Of a DNA stretch of 64,000 nt, positions 1 through 12,945 are shown in pieces (within the stretch, counting starts at the first letter, position 1; every line of letters starts with the position of its first letter). Made by a program: the position numbers and the translations under genes. The stretch is taken from the NCBI RefSeq assembly GCF_910596095.1, contig NC_056547.1, positions 23,703,647-23,767,646 of the forward strand, written 5' to 3'. The stretch is from Thunnus maccoyii (lineage: Eukaryota > Chordata > Actinopteri > Scombriformes > Scombridae). The notes under the pieces were generated by a model. It worked only from the letters and a program-made list of their open reading frames with translations. It was not told where the DNA came from and did no database searches.

Positions 1-59
1 GCTAATGAGAGAAACTCAGCTCTGTTTCATCTAGTCTCCCCGGACCAGGAATTAGCATC

Positions 60-240
60 TCCAAAGACAGACGCAGCGAGAGGGACGGAGGGAGGGAGGG
101 AAGGACGAGAAAGAGAGAGGGAGAGCCACAGAGAAATAGAGGGAGAGAGAAAAATGAGGCGAAAAAATAAGTGTGATCGACAGAGGAAGTGGGGAGAGGG
201 AGGGGGGAGGGAGGGGAGGGAGAAGAGACTGGCTTCCTAG
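60..240. repeat. Polypurine (GGGA/GAGA)n tract
   Basis: About 180 bp almost free of pyrimidines on the plus strand. It creates long Ser/Pro/Leu-rich ORFs on the other strand that should not be read as proteins. Confidence 0.85.
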
Positions 241-734
241 ACAGGGAGGTGAATATAAACACAAACTCTCTGCCTCCCTGTCCCTCACACACATGCTGTA
301 GCATATTGACAAGGCAGAGTTAAGTGAGGTGGTGGAGTGTGAGACAGCCCTTAATAGGTCCCTGATGGACCCGAGATGAGAGGCCAGCCACTCAACACAC
401 AGAGTGGGGAGAGAAGGGGGAGGAGGGGAGTCGGGGGTCACAGGTCAGAGGTCAGTCAATCAGTACACCCTCCCCTCTCCTTCCCTCCATCAACCCAACC
501 ACCACCACAACCCGTTCCTCTCCCACTTAACTGCACAGTGCCTAATGATTATTAACACGTTAAAACACTTAAGGAGCGCTGGGAGCGAACGCACCCCAGA
601 GAGAGACAGAGATGAGAGGAGAGGAGGGAGAGAGAGAGGGGTAGAGGGAGGTATGGTAATGATGTGCTTGCGCATGATTTGCCGGATAGAAATCACTAAT
701 CACCTCATCCCTATGGTGACACCATTGGGACGCA

Positions 735-770
735 CACACAGACACACACACACACACACACACACACACT
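735..770. repeat. (CA)n microsatellite
   Basis: Near-perfect CA dinucleotide run. Further GT-rich sequence follows at 930-965. Confidence 0.9.
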
Positions 771-3700
771 CGTGCGCACACTTTGGCTTATACAGGCTAT
801 ACTTTCACACAGAAACAGCGATATCAACCTAATAAATATTTCTCTTTTGCATTTGATTTTTTAGTCAAAGATATGGTGCATATTTAACAGGCTGCTCATG
901 TGTGCGTGTATGCATGCATTTGATCTAACTGTGTGTGTGTGTGCATATGTGTGTGTGTGTGTGTACAAGTGTTTTTCTGCACCCCAAATTTTATTCTCTC
1001 GTGCATGAGCGTTTGTGCAGCAGGTTTGTGTGTATACAAGTGTGAATGTGTGTGCGTGTGGAGCAGCAGGGAGCCCTCTCATCTGTGCTTAGCCAAGTAA
1101 ATGGTGAGTGATTGAAGGGTTTGATGTGGAGTGATTCAGCTGGGAGCTCGTCTGTCTGCGTTGAGCCCCACAGCTCATAATCTCGTGAAGTGAGGCTCTT
1201 CTCCGCTTGGAAACTGAAGCCGGCGGAAACATTTCCAGCCGCTGAAAATGAACTCAAACCAAAGAAAAACCACCCACAAAAGTTTCCCTGAAAGGGATGG
1301 TACCCTTCAGCCACGCAAAATGGGCTAACGAGATGAATGAGACATGAGTGCGAGAAGAGGGAGAGAGAGAGATGAACAGAGGGAAAATGGTGATAAATAA
1401 TGAAGCTATACTGCATTTGAGCGCTTTTTGGAAAAACAAAGATTGCACAGATTGTTCAGAGATATTTTCAGAAATCATGAATATTTAAACATTCATTTCA
1501 TTTAAACATTTCAGATCCAGTGTCCCCTCTAGATTGACATTTTCTTGTCTTCACCTCTAATAGTTTGTAACAGAGCTGGGTAATAAACCAAATTCGTTGA
1601 ATTACCAGCATTGTGGATCCTGCAGTGATCCAAGTTTACTCGTGTCACAATTTTCAAACAAATAAATAAATGTTCTGGATCTCAACTAACGATTAACCTG
1701 AGAATAGCTGCACGAATCTAACAATAAGTTAAATCTTTTAATCAGCCAACAGTCCAGAGAGTGGTCTTCATGTAATAATCAGGACAAACAAACCAGAAGT
1801 GAGCTAGCACGAGAAATGAAATAACATCTGATGTTCTAAAAGAAACTTACTGTTACATTATTGTTATAAATCTAACTGTGACAATGCAGATTTTAGGTCA
1901 TATTGTCCAGTCCTAGAAATCAATGCCCTCCTCTTTAGTTTATTGTCTTAAGGTCTGGTCACACCAGATAGTTGGCATAGTGGAAATTCATTTGCATGTC
2001 TTCACAAAATAAGTGGTTCTAAAAACTTGGTGACATAGCTAACGTGCTAGCCAGTCAGGCTAGCACTAGTCGGTCGCAATAACTCTCTGAGCTTCTTTCT
2101 ACTTTCTATATATCGAGCCATCTGAGTGAATTAACTGCTTGTGGTGATTCCATTTAAATATATTATTTTGCCATGAAATTTTCGGCATTTCAAATGCTGG
2201 TCTAACACTAACAATTCACCTGTTTTCAACTCTTGCTCTTCAACAGTTCGTTGCTCACAAACGACCACACAATTCAACTGCTTACATTTTAAACTTCTTT
2301 CAGCACACACACTTCAACTGATTGTGACTGTTACATCTCAACAGACACTTCATCATCAGCACTCTTCTCTTAGTAAATGAAGTGAAACCAAAGGATAATT
2401 CAGTCTGATAATCAAGCTAAGTCGACTGTCCAACTGCAGTCAAGGTGAGTTGATATGTAAAGAAATTGTGGGTTTAGTATATTAACACCCCTGTATGGAA
2501 TAGTAAATTGAGCTATATTTGACTTACGGGGTCACCTCTCCATCTGTCATAGATAGTAACACGCAGCATTTCAGGACTGACATGAAGCATTTAATCTGTT
2601 CCATCAGAGAGGGTGTGTATGTGTGTGCGTGTGTCCCAGGGGTGTATCGTGTCAGTGGGAGTCAGCTGAGCGGCTGCTGGGGGAGGATCCGCCAGTGAAG
2701 TGGTCAAGCAGCCCCAGATGGGTTTCTAATAGTCTTAATCCAACAGGTCACCGTACCGGGCTCTGCCTCGCTGCCGCCCCTCATAAACCTGGTTTTCCTC
2801 TCCTTCTGCCTCCTCTCGCTCTCTTTCAACTCCCCTCTGCTTATCTAACCTCCCCTTTTTCCGTCTCCCCCTCTCTCCCCCCCCTCCTGTCTCGCTCTGC
2901 CTGTCTCTCTAGAAAAGCAGCAAGAAGCTAATGAGGCTTGGCTGGCGTTTATCCAACCCTCGATCCCCCGGTGCGTGTGTGTGTGTGTGTGTGTACACTT
3001 GCCTGTGTGGCTGGAGTTATTATTATATTTGTCTGCATCAAAATAAATATGCACTTGAAACATTTTTTTTTATTTATAAGGAAATTAATGTAGTGATAAA
3101 AATATCAGGAGAATTTCAAAAAAAGAGCAGAAAGTGATGGGAAAACTGCACTGGAAAGACAGGTAGTCACAGGCTGTTGGAAATGGGAATTCCAAGGTGG
3201 ATTTTCAGGGGCGGAAGGCAGGTTTTCCGCCCCATTAAAAGGTTCCTTTTGCAGGGAGATGCGCTCCACCTCAGATTAGACAGTCCCCTTATCTCTCTAC
3301 GGAACAGACAGATGGGAAAATCATTCCCGCTTTTCCCTGTGTCCATGAAGCACCTGCCTGTTTTCCATACAGAGGGACTCTCCCTGAGAAACAAACACTA
3401 AACAGCCTCCTGGCACACGCTTTGATGCTGAAATCTACCTTTTCCCCAACCTGAGAATATTCTGAATACATCATTAACTCCCATTGCTGGAATTTTGCAG
3501 ACAGATCGAGCTAATGAGACACATTTCAGAGAATAGATTTCAAAAACGGTTCACAGTTTGACAGACCACTACGGCAGTGGTTATATATTTGATATAATTT
3601 ACAGAGAGCAGCAACAGATAGGCAGCGAGACACTGAGGAATCACATGTGATGCCGCTGCGAGGATAGAGACGGAGAGGAGACCTGTCACACACATCGTTG

Positions 3701-3994
3701 TAACAGTCATTAGTGCTAAGTGACAGTTTCTGGTGGCCCTTCAGTCAGCTGGGGAAGCAGAGGAGAGTGTGTGTCTGTGTGTGTCAGGGAGGCGAGACAG
3801 CGGGATGTAATGTATTATATCAACAACAGGTTCACTCCAACACCCCAGCCAACGTGACAGTGTTAATATTGCAGTCTTATTATTCAGCCGAGCAGAGCTG
3901 AAGGTGTGATGACCTGAGCAGGTGACGGGACTAATTAACCACCGTTTGACCCTGCCTGCCTCAGACAGCTGCTCTGTGTGTGTATATATGTATG

Positions 3995-4070
3995 CGTGTG
4001 TGTGTGTGTGTGTGTGCATACTCACTGTGAGTGATATCCAGCTTAAGAAATCTTTTTTTTTTTTTTTTTT
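3995..4070. repeat. (GT)n then poly(T) run
   Basis: A GT run to about 4017 is followed, after about 30 bp, by a run of about 20 T (4051-4070). Confidence 0.85.
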
Positions 4071-4984
4071 ATTCCTCTGCCAGTGAGGGTGAAGTAATTG
4101 TGTCTGTGCATCCACCCATCCGTCAAATGTTTCAGGCATCAAATTTCAGGTGGTATCCCACACATGATTTGATTTGCATAGGAAACAAATTAAATGATCT
4201 CGCAGCTGTTGGCAAAACATAATAGATTTTAACAGTCTGGGTTTTAGATGCTGGATTAAATCAGGTAAGACTGCAGTTGTGCAGTCAATCAATCGACAGG
4301 ATGTATGTATGAGAGGAGCTTTCACATTTAATGTATTGAAGTATGTGTGTGGGATGATGCTGCTTGGCTGCTGATATACTGTAAATATCTCCATGTGAAT
4401 GACTGTTAATCACTGGCAGGCAGGTGTCCATCAGCACAGAGAACATAATAAGGGCTGAGGGAAAGTGTAACTCTGCTGTGCAAGTTCAAAAGGGGCTCAA
4501 CTATGACGAGTCTGTTATGTTCATCTACATATTTCAATGAGTTTTCAACAGGAAATAGCGGTTGCTGTAATAGTTTGTTTTATCTATGGACCTGGAGAGA
4601 ATATAACCAGCACAAAACTAAATGAAACCAGTGACATGAGAAACATGTATTTGATATAAATAAGGAAATAGGTCAACAGAAATATAGGCACACAAAACAA
4701 GCTTCCACCACAATTTCACTTTTATGGTTTGCACAGACATTTGGGATTTACACATTGATATACGGTAAATATTCAGATAAAGTTGATTACTTGTCAGCAT
4801 TTTTTAATACATATTTTTGGGCATTTTTTTGCCTTTATTAGATTGCAACAGTTGAGAGATGACAAAAAGCGAGGGGAGAGAGAGATGTAGCATCTTAACC
4901 ACGAGGCTACTGAGATGTGCCGGCTTTTTAACTTTTTGTAAGGAAAATTGTCTTGATGACCTTCTTTGACATTTTTAATGTTTT

Positions 4985-5360
4985 CATTTTATTTATTAAA
5001 GGCCCTGAAAACCTATTTTCATATTCAGCTACATACTATAAGTAGTGGGCACTATTTTCTGTATTAGTGTTTTTATCCTGGCTTTTGTCACTAGTTTGAA
5101 GTGGGCGGAGCTCAAATGGAGAAAGCTGATGTCACAACTTCAGCGCACCAATCAGAACATTTGAATCGAAAACATGATGACAGTTGTGGGGTTGTCCACA
5201 CCATCCCGATAAAGCAGATTAACTCAGTTTTTGTTAAACATTTAATACGAACAGTTAAGGTTTTCCTGAGTTTGTCTTTGATGGTTTTTTATTTGGTCAT
5301 AATATTTCATCTTGTAGAGAAATACTGAAGACTTGACATACAAGTGACCAGGAGCTTTAA
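4985..5360. repeat. Interspersed repeat, TTAAAG...CAGGAGCTTTAA type
   Basis: The block begins near TTAAAGGCCCTG and ends ACCAGGAGCTTTAA. The same 14-base end recurs at about 17974-17987. The interior (GGGCGGAGCTC, then CACCAATCAGAAC) looks like a common percomorph repeat from memory. The small ORF across it is not considered coding. Confidence 0.4.
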
Positions 5361-6027
5361 AGGTTAATTTCCTGCAAATAATGATATAATCTGTTTCAAG
5401 AAAATGAAGGTTGCTCTATAATTTTTGTTGTTGTTATTGTCATCTTTTCATTTACACATTCATCTGTTTGACACCTGCGACATTTTGTATCACATTACAA
5501 CTGAGCTCAGGAGAGTAGTTCATCTCAATGCTGCCTTCTGACACTTTCTAAATGACACTATCTCAGTATCGGCTTTTATATACAACTTTTCTGAAATAAG
5601 GGTCAAATGGTGCCTCAGATCACTACAATAAAAGGATGATTAGCCTTTAAAGCATCAAATCGTTGTGTCAAATGCTTCCATTTTCATTTAAAACATAGTT
5701 CCTCTCACTGATTCTGACATTGCTCATGATTGACCGCTCTTTCAAAAAGTTCAAGTTTGAATTGAATGAGTACTTTCATGTAATATGTTCAAATTAATTT
5801 AATTGCTCCCCATTTAAACCATGTAGTAGAATTTGTGGTGCCTCCACTTGCTTTTCAACAACATATTAACTCCTCAGATTTGTTATTGTGGTTTTGTAGG
5901 CTCCAAGTAACAAAAAAAAGGGTGCAACTGTAAACTGTAATGGTTGCTGATTGGTCCAAAGGGTAGCTGACTCATTCATGGGGTTTTCTTGGATTTTTTT
6001 CTATCCAGACTCTGATAAACTACCTAA

Positions 6028-6708
6028 AGCTGAGCTCAGATTACAGGAGTTTTGGGCTGATTCATCCCTCCTGACAATCAGAGGAGAAATCTGGTCTGGG
6101 ACCTTGGTCGGTACCAATGTTCAGCCCAGATTAACTGGTATGAGGGGTTTACAGATCCAATCATTAAACCTCCAGAACTGCTTGCAGACTCATCGGGTCC
6201 CCCCAATAATTTCAAACATGTTTGATATTCAAGATTTCAAATCTGGATGATTACATCACTACTTTCAGAGTGGGACCACAATGGCCAATGAGATAGATAT
6301 GTCTACAAGGAGACAGAAGTGAATGAAAGGACTTTTGAAATGGCGACTGTGAAGAAACAACAAGCTGTTGTATGGGTGCGCTGGACAGCTGAGATGGAAC
6401 ATGACTGCCTTTATAACGTGCAAGACAAGGGGAGCTTTACTAAAGCAAGTTGTTGGATCATATCAGTCTCCATTTAGTTTATATTTCCTTCCCCATGAGA
6501 TCACAAGAGATGGTGCATTTTTCCCTCTGGCATGATAATGTTAGTAATATCCTGTAGTGTGTGATGCACCATTATTTCTGAGTCTTGTAGTGTGTTTATA
6601 TTTGAGATTAGAGAGAAAAACATATGTGAAGTTTCTCCTTGTGTGCGTGATGCAACCCGATTTTGAAATCGGTTAGGATTTTAAAACTCCTGTAGTCTGA
6701 GCCCGGCT
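6028..6708. mobile_element. PIF/Harbinger-like non-autonomous element
   Basis: The 26-bp ends match at 23 of 26 positions as an inverted repeat: AGCTGAGCTCAG... on the left, and AGCCGGGCTCAG... read from the right, then ACAGGAGTTTT on both. TAA flanks both sides (6025-6027 and 6709-6711), the 3-bp target site typical of PIF/Harbinger. The element is 681 bp. Inside, an ATG at 6340 opens a 46-aa reading frame with WVRWTAEMEHDCL, resembling the start of the Myb/SANT-like protein of autonomous Harbinger elements. If so, this is a deletion derivative. Confidence 0.75.
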
Positions 6709-6879
6709 TAAGAAAAACCACAGCAAAGGCCACTGAATTCTTTGCGCTTGTGGGCCCCATATGCACAGCACACTTTAATCTTTAATGACATGGTGATGAT
6801 GGAGTACTCTTGACCTCCAGATTTGCACACTGGCACACACACACCTTAAATCTCTGCAGCTCCATTCCTCAACTCATCC

Positions 6880-7170
6880 GTCGTGTCTTTTAACTTCTCA
6901 GCGTTCCTACAGATTGGTGACTTCCCCGGTTCAACTCCTCAACAATAGGCAGGTCCTACCCGAGGCTGGGGAAAGCTGGCCAGCCATTGTCCGAGCTCAA
7001 AGCCCAGTTATTCATTGCCCGTGAGTTAAAGAGCTGACCCTGGTGTAACACTGACGGAGCTGGCTAACAACACTGAGGCCCTTTGTCTGGCCCTGCCTCG
7101 TCTCTGATCACCCTGTAATGAACTGAGAGCTCTGTCGAAAATTTACAGCCCGGTGCTGCCTTCACTCCTA
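6880..7170. promoter_or_regulatory. Candidate conserved non-coding element
   Basis: About 290 bp of balanced, non-repetitive sequence between repeats. It contains GCCCAGTTATTCATTG and CCTGTAATGAACTGAG, which look like homeodomain-site-bearing CNE text. Only texture supports this; alignment to other fish is needed. Confidence 0.3.
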
Positions 7171-7448
7171 TTTTCCCTTTCATCCCCCTTCTCTACCATG
7201 TCTTCATTTTTAGTGCTCTTTTCTTAGCACACATCATTTTAAAGGGCCCCCCTCCCTACAGACCCCCTTACACAATAACAATGCTGACAATATAAGATGG
7301 GTCATTAATTTCCTCTCAATGGATCCCAGTTGTTTTCCCCTCTTCTCCTGTCTTCCCTCTTTTCTTTGGCTTGCTGTGTTTTGTTCACCTTCTCCAGCTC
7401 TATAGGGATGGGTGATGTGGTTTCTTCATCCCATAGGGGTCCAGTTGA

Positions 7449-7449
<1 letters not shown>

Positions 7450-7495
<46 letters not shown>
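7450..7495. repeat. (CA)23 microsatellite
   Basis: Perfect CA dinucleotide run. Confidence 0.95.
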
Positions 7496-7498
<3 letters not shown>

Positions 7499-7644
7499 AA
7501 CACAAGTAGGCGAGAGTCCTAAATGAATTACCTCCTACTGTTCTTATAATGGGGAGTTAAACGCTCTAAATGCTTTACGACATTTAATCATTACCTCAAA
7601 CAGGCAGTGTGTGGAGTCACACAAACAAGAACACATGCATGAAC

Positions 7645-7673
7645 GCACGCACACACACACACACACACACACA
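7645..7673. repeat. (CA)n microsatellite
   Basis: CA run about 150 bp after the previous one, preceded by GAACGCACGC. Confidence 0.9.
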
Positions 7674-7908
7674 AACTGTTGCCTCAAACACAACCCATAT
7701 CTGTAAGAAATACATTCAGGACATATGCAAAACTGTTTCAGGATCCGAGTAATGCCCAAACATTTTTTGGTTTGGCTAATATCTTATTTTTTCCCTGAAA
7801 TATTTTCTCAATCTGGAATTGGTGATGGATTTCTGTGAACTGCGGATGGACCTGCTGTAATAAATCCTCTCCTTGAAGTGTGTGAGTGAGAGTGCGTGTG
7901 TGTGCGCC

Positions 7909-7913
<5 letters not shown>

Positions 7914-7956
<43 letters not shown>
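7914..7956. repeat. (GT)n microsatellite
   Basis: GT run of opposite strand polarity to the two CA runs upstream, so three alternating-dinucleotide tracts lie within 510 bp. Confidence 0.95.
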
Positions 7957-7957
<1 letters not shown>

Positions 7958-8069
7958 TATCCCAGGGTAAATTGTTTCCTCCAGGCTTTGAGAGGTGGGC
8001 ATTCAACAGCCTGCCAAAAGAGCTATAGGCGATAATTAAATGATTCCATGCTTGAAAGGAGAAAGAAAC

Positions 8070-8130
8070 AGAGACAGAGAGAGAGGGGGGGGAGTTAGAG
8101 GGAAGGAGAGAGAGATACTGAGACAGAGAG

Positions 8131-8165
<35 letters not shown>

Positions 8166-8220
8166 CTGGACAGAGAGTGAGGAAGGGAAAGGGAAACAGA
8201 GAAAGATAGATTTAGAGAGA
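8070..8220. repeat. (GA)n polypurine tract
   Basis: GAGAGA repeats with a near-perfect core at about 8132-8161. Confidence 0.9.
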
Positions 8221-8734
8221 GGAGGTTTTTGCCACAGTGTGGGATAGTATCACACTCTGTGGGCCAACACACTGCCGATCCAACCCAGTGCCTGAAGCCA
8301 GCGTGGAGATAAAGAAACATCATTAATCAGCCATGTTGGAGGAGTCTAAATCGGGATGGCTCCTGTCAAATGCCAAACCAACACGTTTAATTCCGACTCC
8401 AGTTTTTCTCTTACCTTTCTGCCTGTCTTGTTCTGCAGTGTCCTGCTGCGACCGCAGTCATCTTCTGCAGGTCTGCAGTTGAGCAGCTGGGTGTTCAGTG
8501 CCTTGCCCAAAGGTGGTACAACAGCAATTTCTTGTTACTTAATTACTTTCATCATCACTTTGCCTTCAATTCCTTTATGAATTAAGACTTACACTTACCA
8601 CTTTAGACTAAAATTTAACTTATTAGCCGCTAAACTGGATAAGGATGACTTCATCTATTTTCAAGCTCATTGCTATTTTGTAGTGCTGAAGTGATTAGAA
8701 TTGATTACTGGATTGACAGAAAAATTAAAGGGAT

Positions 8735-8960
8735 CTTCTTGGAATTAAAATTCCAAGACACTGACTCCAACACTTCCCATAATGCAATTTGACAGCATCT
8801 TTTCATCACACCCTCCCTGCTTGGTAAATTCCCATGTCTTTCAAACTCTACGCCCCCAATTTGTGATGCTTTCTGTGACAATTTTGTGAAAATCTGTCTC
8901 CAAGCCCTGATGATGTCATCAGGGTTACTTTACCCAACCTAGCCTCCTAGAAATAATGTT
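8735..8960. repeat. Interspersed repeat, copy A
   Basis: It shares TTCCCATAATGCAA, GCATC and CATCTTTCAAACT-type segments, in the same order, with 63725-63860. The two are diverged copies of one dispersed family. Class unknown. Confidence 0.5.
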
Positions 8961-10358
8961 TATGTACTACTAGGCAACACAAACCCTTTGGTTAAGGTTA
9001 AGAAGAAATGTGGTATTGGTTAAAAGTTAATAAGTAAACATGTTGTGTCGTGCTTCAAGTCGCTGTTGACTTTTTCAATACTGAAGGCCACAGTTTTTCT
9101 CTAAGCTAAGTACTGCAAGTGCCTAAACGCAGGTTTATCATGCTTTAGTTGCTATGAGTATTGTATTACCAGAGCAGATATTGGAAGGAAAACAAATGAA
9201 ATATGTTGTCAGTGACACACATATGTTCTGGATGAACCGTTTTGGCAGACATGTTCTTTAAAAATGTTTCCTGGCATTATATTTCTCTCAAAATTTATTT
9301 GCTGTAGCAGAAGCAGGCGATATACACATAATCTCAAGAAGACAGTTGTTTTATCAGATTTTGGAAAGTTCCTCTAAAACACAGATGATATTTTATAGTT
9401 GTTTTCACAGGCTGAGTAGTGCTTTTCATGACAAATAAGCTGATATTGATTAAATTGGTGGAGTTCCCCTTTAATTGACATCAATTTTGATGATCTAATA
9501 ATCATTAAACTCATTCTGGAAGAAAAATGACAAATCCAGATTCTCAAATGTAAGAATTTGCTGCCTTTCTCTGTTTTATATTTTTATAAATCTCTGGGTC
9601 AAAGATTATTATAAAACGTTGGGTTTTGGACACTTGGTTGAAAAAGTTGGAGAAAACAAGCAATTTGAAGGTGTCACCCTGGGCTCTGGGAAATTGCTAC
9701 TGACATTTTTTTCCACTTAATTGATTAATGAATTTAAGTTAATTGATTAATGAAGTTTCAGCCCTGCTATTTTGTTGTCCATCTTCAATCTCGCCAACAT
9801 TTATTAAATGTGTAACCATTTCACAGGTGATCCACATGAGCACATGCGGTTTTCAGGCATTTTACATGTGAAATTTCAATTTTTCACACGTGAAAAGTAA
9901 CAATTCACTCTTGAAAACACAAATTTCACATGTGCTTTTTTTCCCACAATGGTTACTTACCTCATACACTGCCTCTGTCTCCATTCCTCTCACCTTTTCT
10001 CTACCTCCCATTCAATAAGCAAGCCAGCGGTTTAGTATACGCTCATTTACATTCCTCAAACTGTCACTCACAAGCAGACACACACAGAGAAATTGTTGCT
10101 GTATGTGCCAAATTTTCAAGACTGGGAGCATTCAGTTCTCATCACTTGACAACCCGAGTTGCTCAGGTTTCAGTACTCAAACAGAAAAAAAAGCTCCTTC
10201 TCTGTCTCTCTCGCTCACTCTGACAGTAGGTGTTGCATACTAATGTGTGTGTGTCTCAGGGGGGCGAGATGAGGAAGTCCTCTCCCATTACTCAGTGCCC
10301 ACCAGCTGGGCAGGGGCAAGGGCTACAGCAGCCAGACAGATGGTACTGTCACCCCCTG

Positions 10359-10360
<2 letters not shown>

Positions 10361-10394
<34 letters not shown>
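10361..10394. repeat. (CA)17 microsatellite, followed by a purine tract
   Basis: Perfect CA run; a GA-rich purine tract follows at 10455-10560. Confidence 0.95.
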
Positions 10395-10396
<2 letters not shown>

Positions 10397-12031
10397 GGTG
10401 TAACAGCGAGGAGGAAGTCATTAGCTGGGAAAACCACAAGATTCCTTATTGAATGGGGGGGGAGAAGAGGGGTGAGGGAGATATAAAGAGAGAAACGGAA
10501 GAAAAAAGAGCGAGGGAGAAGGAGAAAGAGAGAGAGAGAGAGAAACGGAGAGGGGGAGAGAGGTTTTATCCTAAACTCAGTTCTGCTGAGGCAATCTGTC
10601 ATGGTTGAAGTAATTGCCCTCGTCTTGCGTGAATGAAGTGATCTGTCATCGCCCACTGCATTACTGCCTTAAGAACTGCTCTGAGACACACAGACACACA
10701 CACACACACATGGTCAGAAAGCCGTGACCCTACTGAACGCTCCAACTAAGACGCACGCAGCTGTGACATCTTGAATAAACCGCCCTTCGAAAATTTCAGG
10801 GGGAGGGAGGAGAAAAAAATGGCACATGGCGAGTCTCTCTTCTTCCTCTCCATCATTCATAATCGCTCTTTGTCTGCACAAAGAAAGAGTGTTGCAGAGA
10901 GTAAAAGCGGTAACTGCTGGCTCTGTTTTATCAGTAAGAGTAGAGTGGGCTTGGGTCTCATTAGGTCAACATCCTCTGGTCTTATATTGTAGCTTATTTG
11001 GCTTGGTTGATACACTGTGTTGAATGAGAAAACAAAAGGGGAGGGGAGGTATAATTGCGCTTTAACTGCTGCTATTGGACTAATATTTGTCCAAGTGGTG
11101 AAAAGAGACATTAGTCACATTGATTAGGAGTCATTATTGAACTGTCGGGTGGTGAAATGAGCTGAATGGCTGCACACGTTGACTGAATGTTGAGGGTTAA
11201 TGTGGACTCAATGATGAGAAATGGAACAATGTAACTTTCAGGCTGATATTTGCCATATAGACAGAATATTTTTATATTCTTTGCATATGTACTCACACCA
11301 CATTGACAGTTACCAACACCAATTAAGTTTGCAGATGACACCACATGAGTAGGTCTCATTACAAACAATGATGAAACCTCAAGTAGAACGCTTTTATCAG
11401 CTTTCGTGAATTGCTGCGGTCAGAATCATTTTAAATTCATCACCAAAAAGACAAAAGAAAAATAAGAGAACTTTTCCATCACTCCTCTCACTACGGATCA
11501 AAATCGACTCCCTTAAATTTCTTGGCAGTTATCTACACTAAAGTTGGAGGGCATTACAAAGGCAGTTCTTACCAAGGAACATCAGAGATATCAGTATTTT
11601 TCTTAAGGCAAATGTGGATATTTGGTGTTTCAAAAACAAGACTACTTTTTCTTATGACAGTGTTGAATTCATGATAACTTCTTCTATCACAGTTGGCCAT
11701 GGCTTAAGTCGCTAACCCTCAACCCTTAAAACTACTCTCATCCAGTGAGTCATCATTTTTATTATCTTACATCAGACAAACTGCTCAGGGGCTTGAAAAC
11801 TAGTTGAAAATGTTTCTATTGCAGCACTTATCCTGAGGCAGGACCAGCCAAGGACTCTTGTTTTAGGTGTTAAGCATTCATTCTTAAACCATGCTCAAGA
11901 CTTTTAATATGTTTTCGACAATGACTGTTATTACATTGTCTTCTTCCTGCAGTTTCTTAAATTTGATGACACTGATACATTTATTTTTGAGTTTTCAACT
12001 GCCTTCTGGGGCCTTCCTTGCTGGGAACACT

Positions 12032-12945
12032 GAGCGAGTGGGTGCCACGCCATTGGTCCGATGGCTCATTATTCCGAAATCCCACTAGTTTGATAAATTT
12101 CCCATTGGACCGAAAGCCCATAATCAGATGGCCCGTTATCCTGAAAACAAAAGCTCACTGCTCCGAAAATACGTACTCTCCCTTGACATGCAGATGATCA
12201 TTTTAACCCAAACCATGATTTTCCCTAACCCTAATCAAGTGTTTTTGTGTCTAAACCTAACCAGACCTTAACCACAGTGTTGTCAGAGGTAGCCTAATTG
12301 GAACGCCTAACCATAAATAATGACAGTGCATCATTATTGGTTATTAGACACCGATAATGTTTATCACCTGACAAAGCAGACTTTTTATACATTACTGAAC
12401 TCTTCTGCTAAATTCGGCATCATGTTTCACTCAGTAGAACTCTGATTTAATAAATCAGCAGTTATAAAAATGTACACCACTGTGTTTAAACTGCATTGTT
12501 AAGGCAGACCAGCATCACATTTATTCACTTTACATGCAGCTAAAATTAATACTGAATTCTGTTAAATGTTCACCGAATGAGTTAGTGTCTACTTATGAGT
12601 TGTAAGAAATCATAAATCATCTTAGGAGTTTACCAGTAAACTCTGCTGAGTTAAATTAAACAATATGTTAACTCAGGTTTTCCTTCAACAGTAGGAAACA
12701 GTTGAAGACTGGTGAAGAAGAGCTGTTGAAGTTAAATATCAGCCGATATGAAAAGTCTTTCTTTAGGGGTCATACAAAGTCATACGTTATGATTAAGTTA
12801 TGATTTATACGTTATCTGTTGAATCGGAGCAGTGGGCTTTTGTTTTCAGGATAACGGGCTGTTGGACTATGAGCTTTTTTCAAACTATTGGTGTTTCGGA
12901 ATAATAGGCCTTCAGGCCATTGGGCAGTCCCTGAGTGCTGCACAC
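12032..12945. mobile_element. MITE with ~120-bp terminal inverted repeats
   Basis: The left arm (about 12032-12166) and right arm (about 12825-12945) are inverted copies. Both contain TATTCCGAAA or TTATTCCGAAA, then AGTTTGA, then CCCGTTATCCTGAAAACAAA and CACTGCTCCGA, in the same order. Within each arm, short related units (TTATTCCGAAA, ATTGGACCGAAAG, TTATCCTGAAAAC) recur, so the arms are internally repetitive. The 660-bp centre has no coding ORF and includes a CCTAACC-rich segment (12215-12275) shared with the next element. Exact ends and target duplication are not resolved. Confidence 0.7.

Larger units (their letters stand above)
1..6024. other. Gene-free DNA distal to irx1, segment 1
   Basis: No coding exon is supported. 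The segment holds polypurine and CA repeats, one interspersed repeat (4985-5360), and three mixed-composition blocks that could be conserved elements: about 1085-1265, 2640-2800 (GGATCCGCCAGTGAAGTGG then TCTTAATCC) and 3150-3500. The short ORFs here are Ser/Pro- or Val/Cys-rich simple-repeat artefacts. Confidence 0.6.
6712..12031. other. Gene-free DNA distal to irx1, segment 2
   Basis: No coding exon seen. Contains a cluster of CA/GT/GA microsatellites (7450-8220), an interspersed repeat (8735-8960), AT-rich unique sequence (9000-9950) and a candidate conserved element at 6880-7170. The part from 11100 to 12000 is unremarkable. Confidence 0.6.

Noticed and set aside
2-441. Ser/Pro/Leu-rich minus-strand ORFs of 100-129 codons
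   Set aside because: They are the complement of the polypurine tract at 60-240; composition follows the repeat and no family is recognisable.
12215-12240. Telomere-like CCCTAACCCTAA words
   Set aside because: Only two imperfect units, and part of a core shared by two MITEs; not an interstitial telomere.
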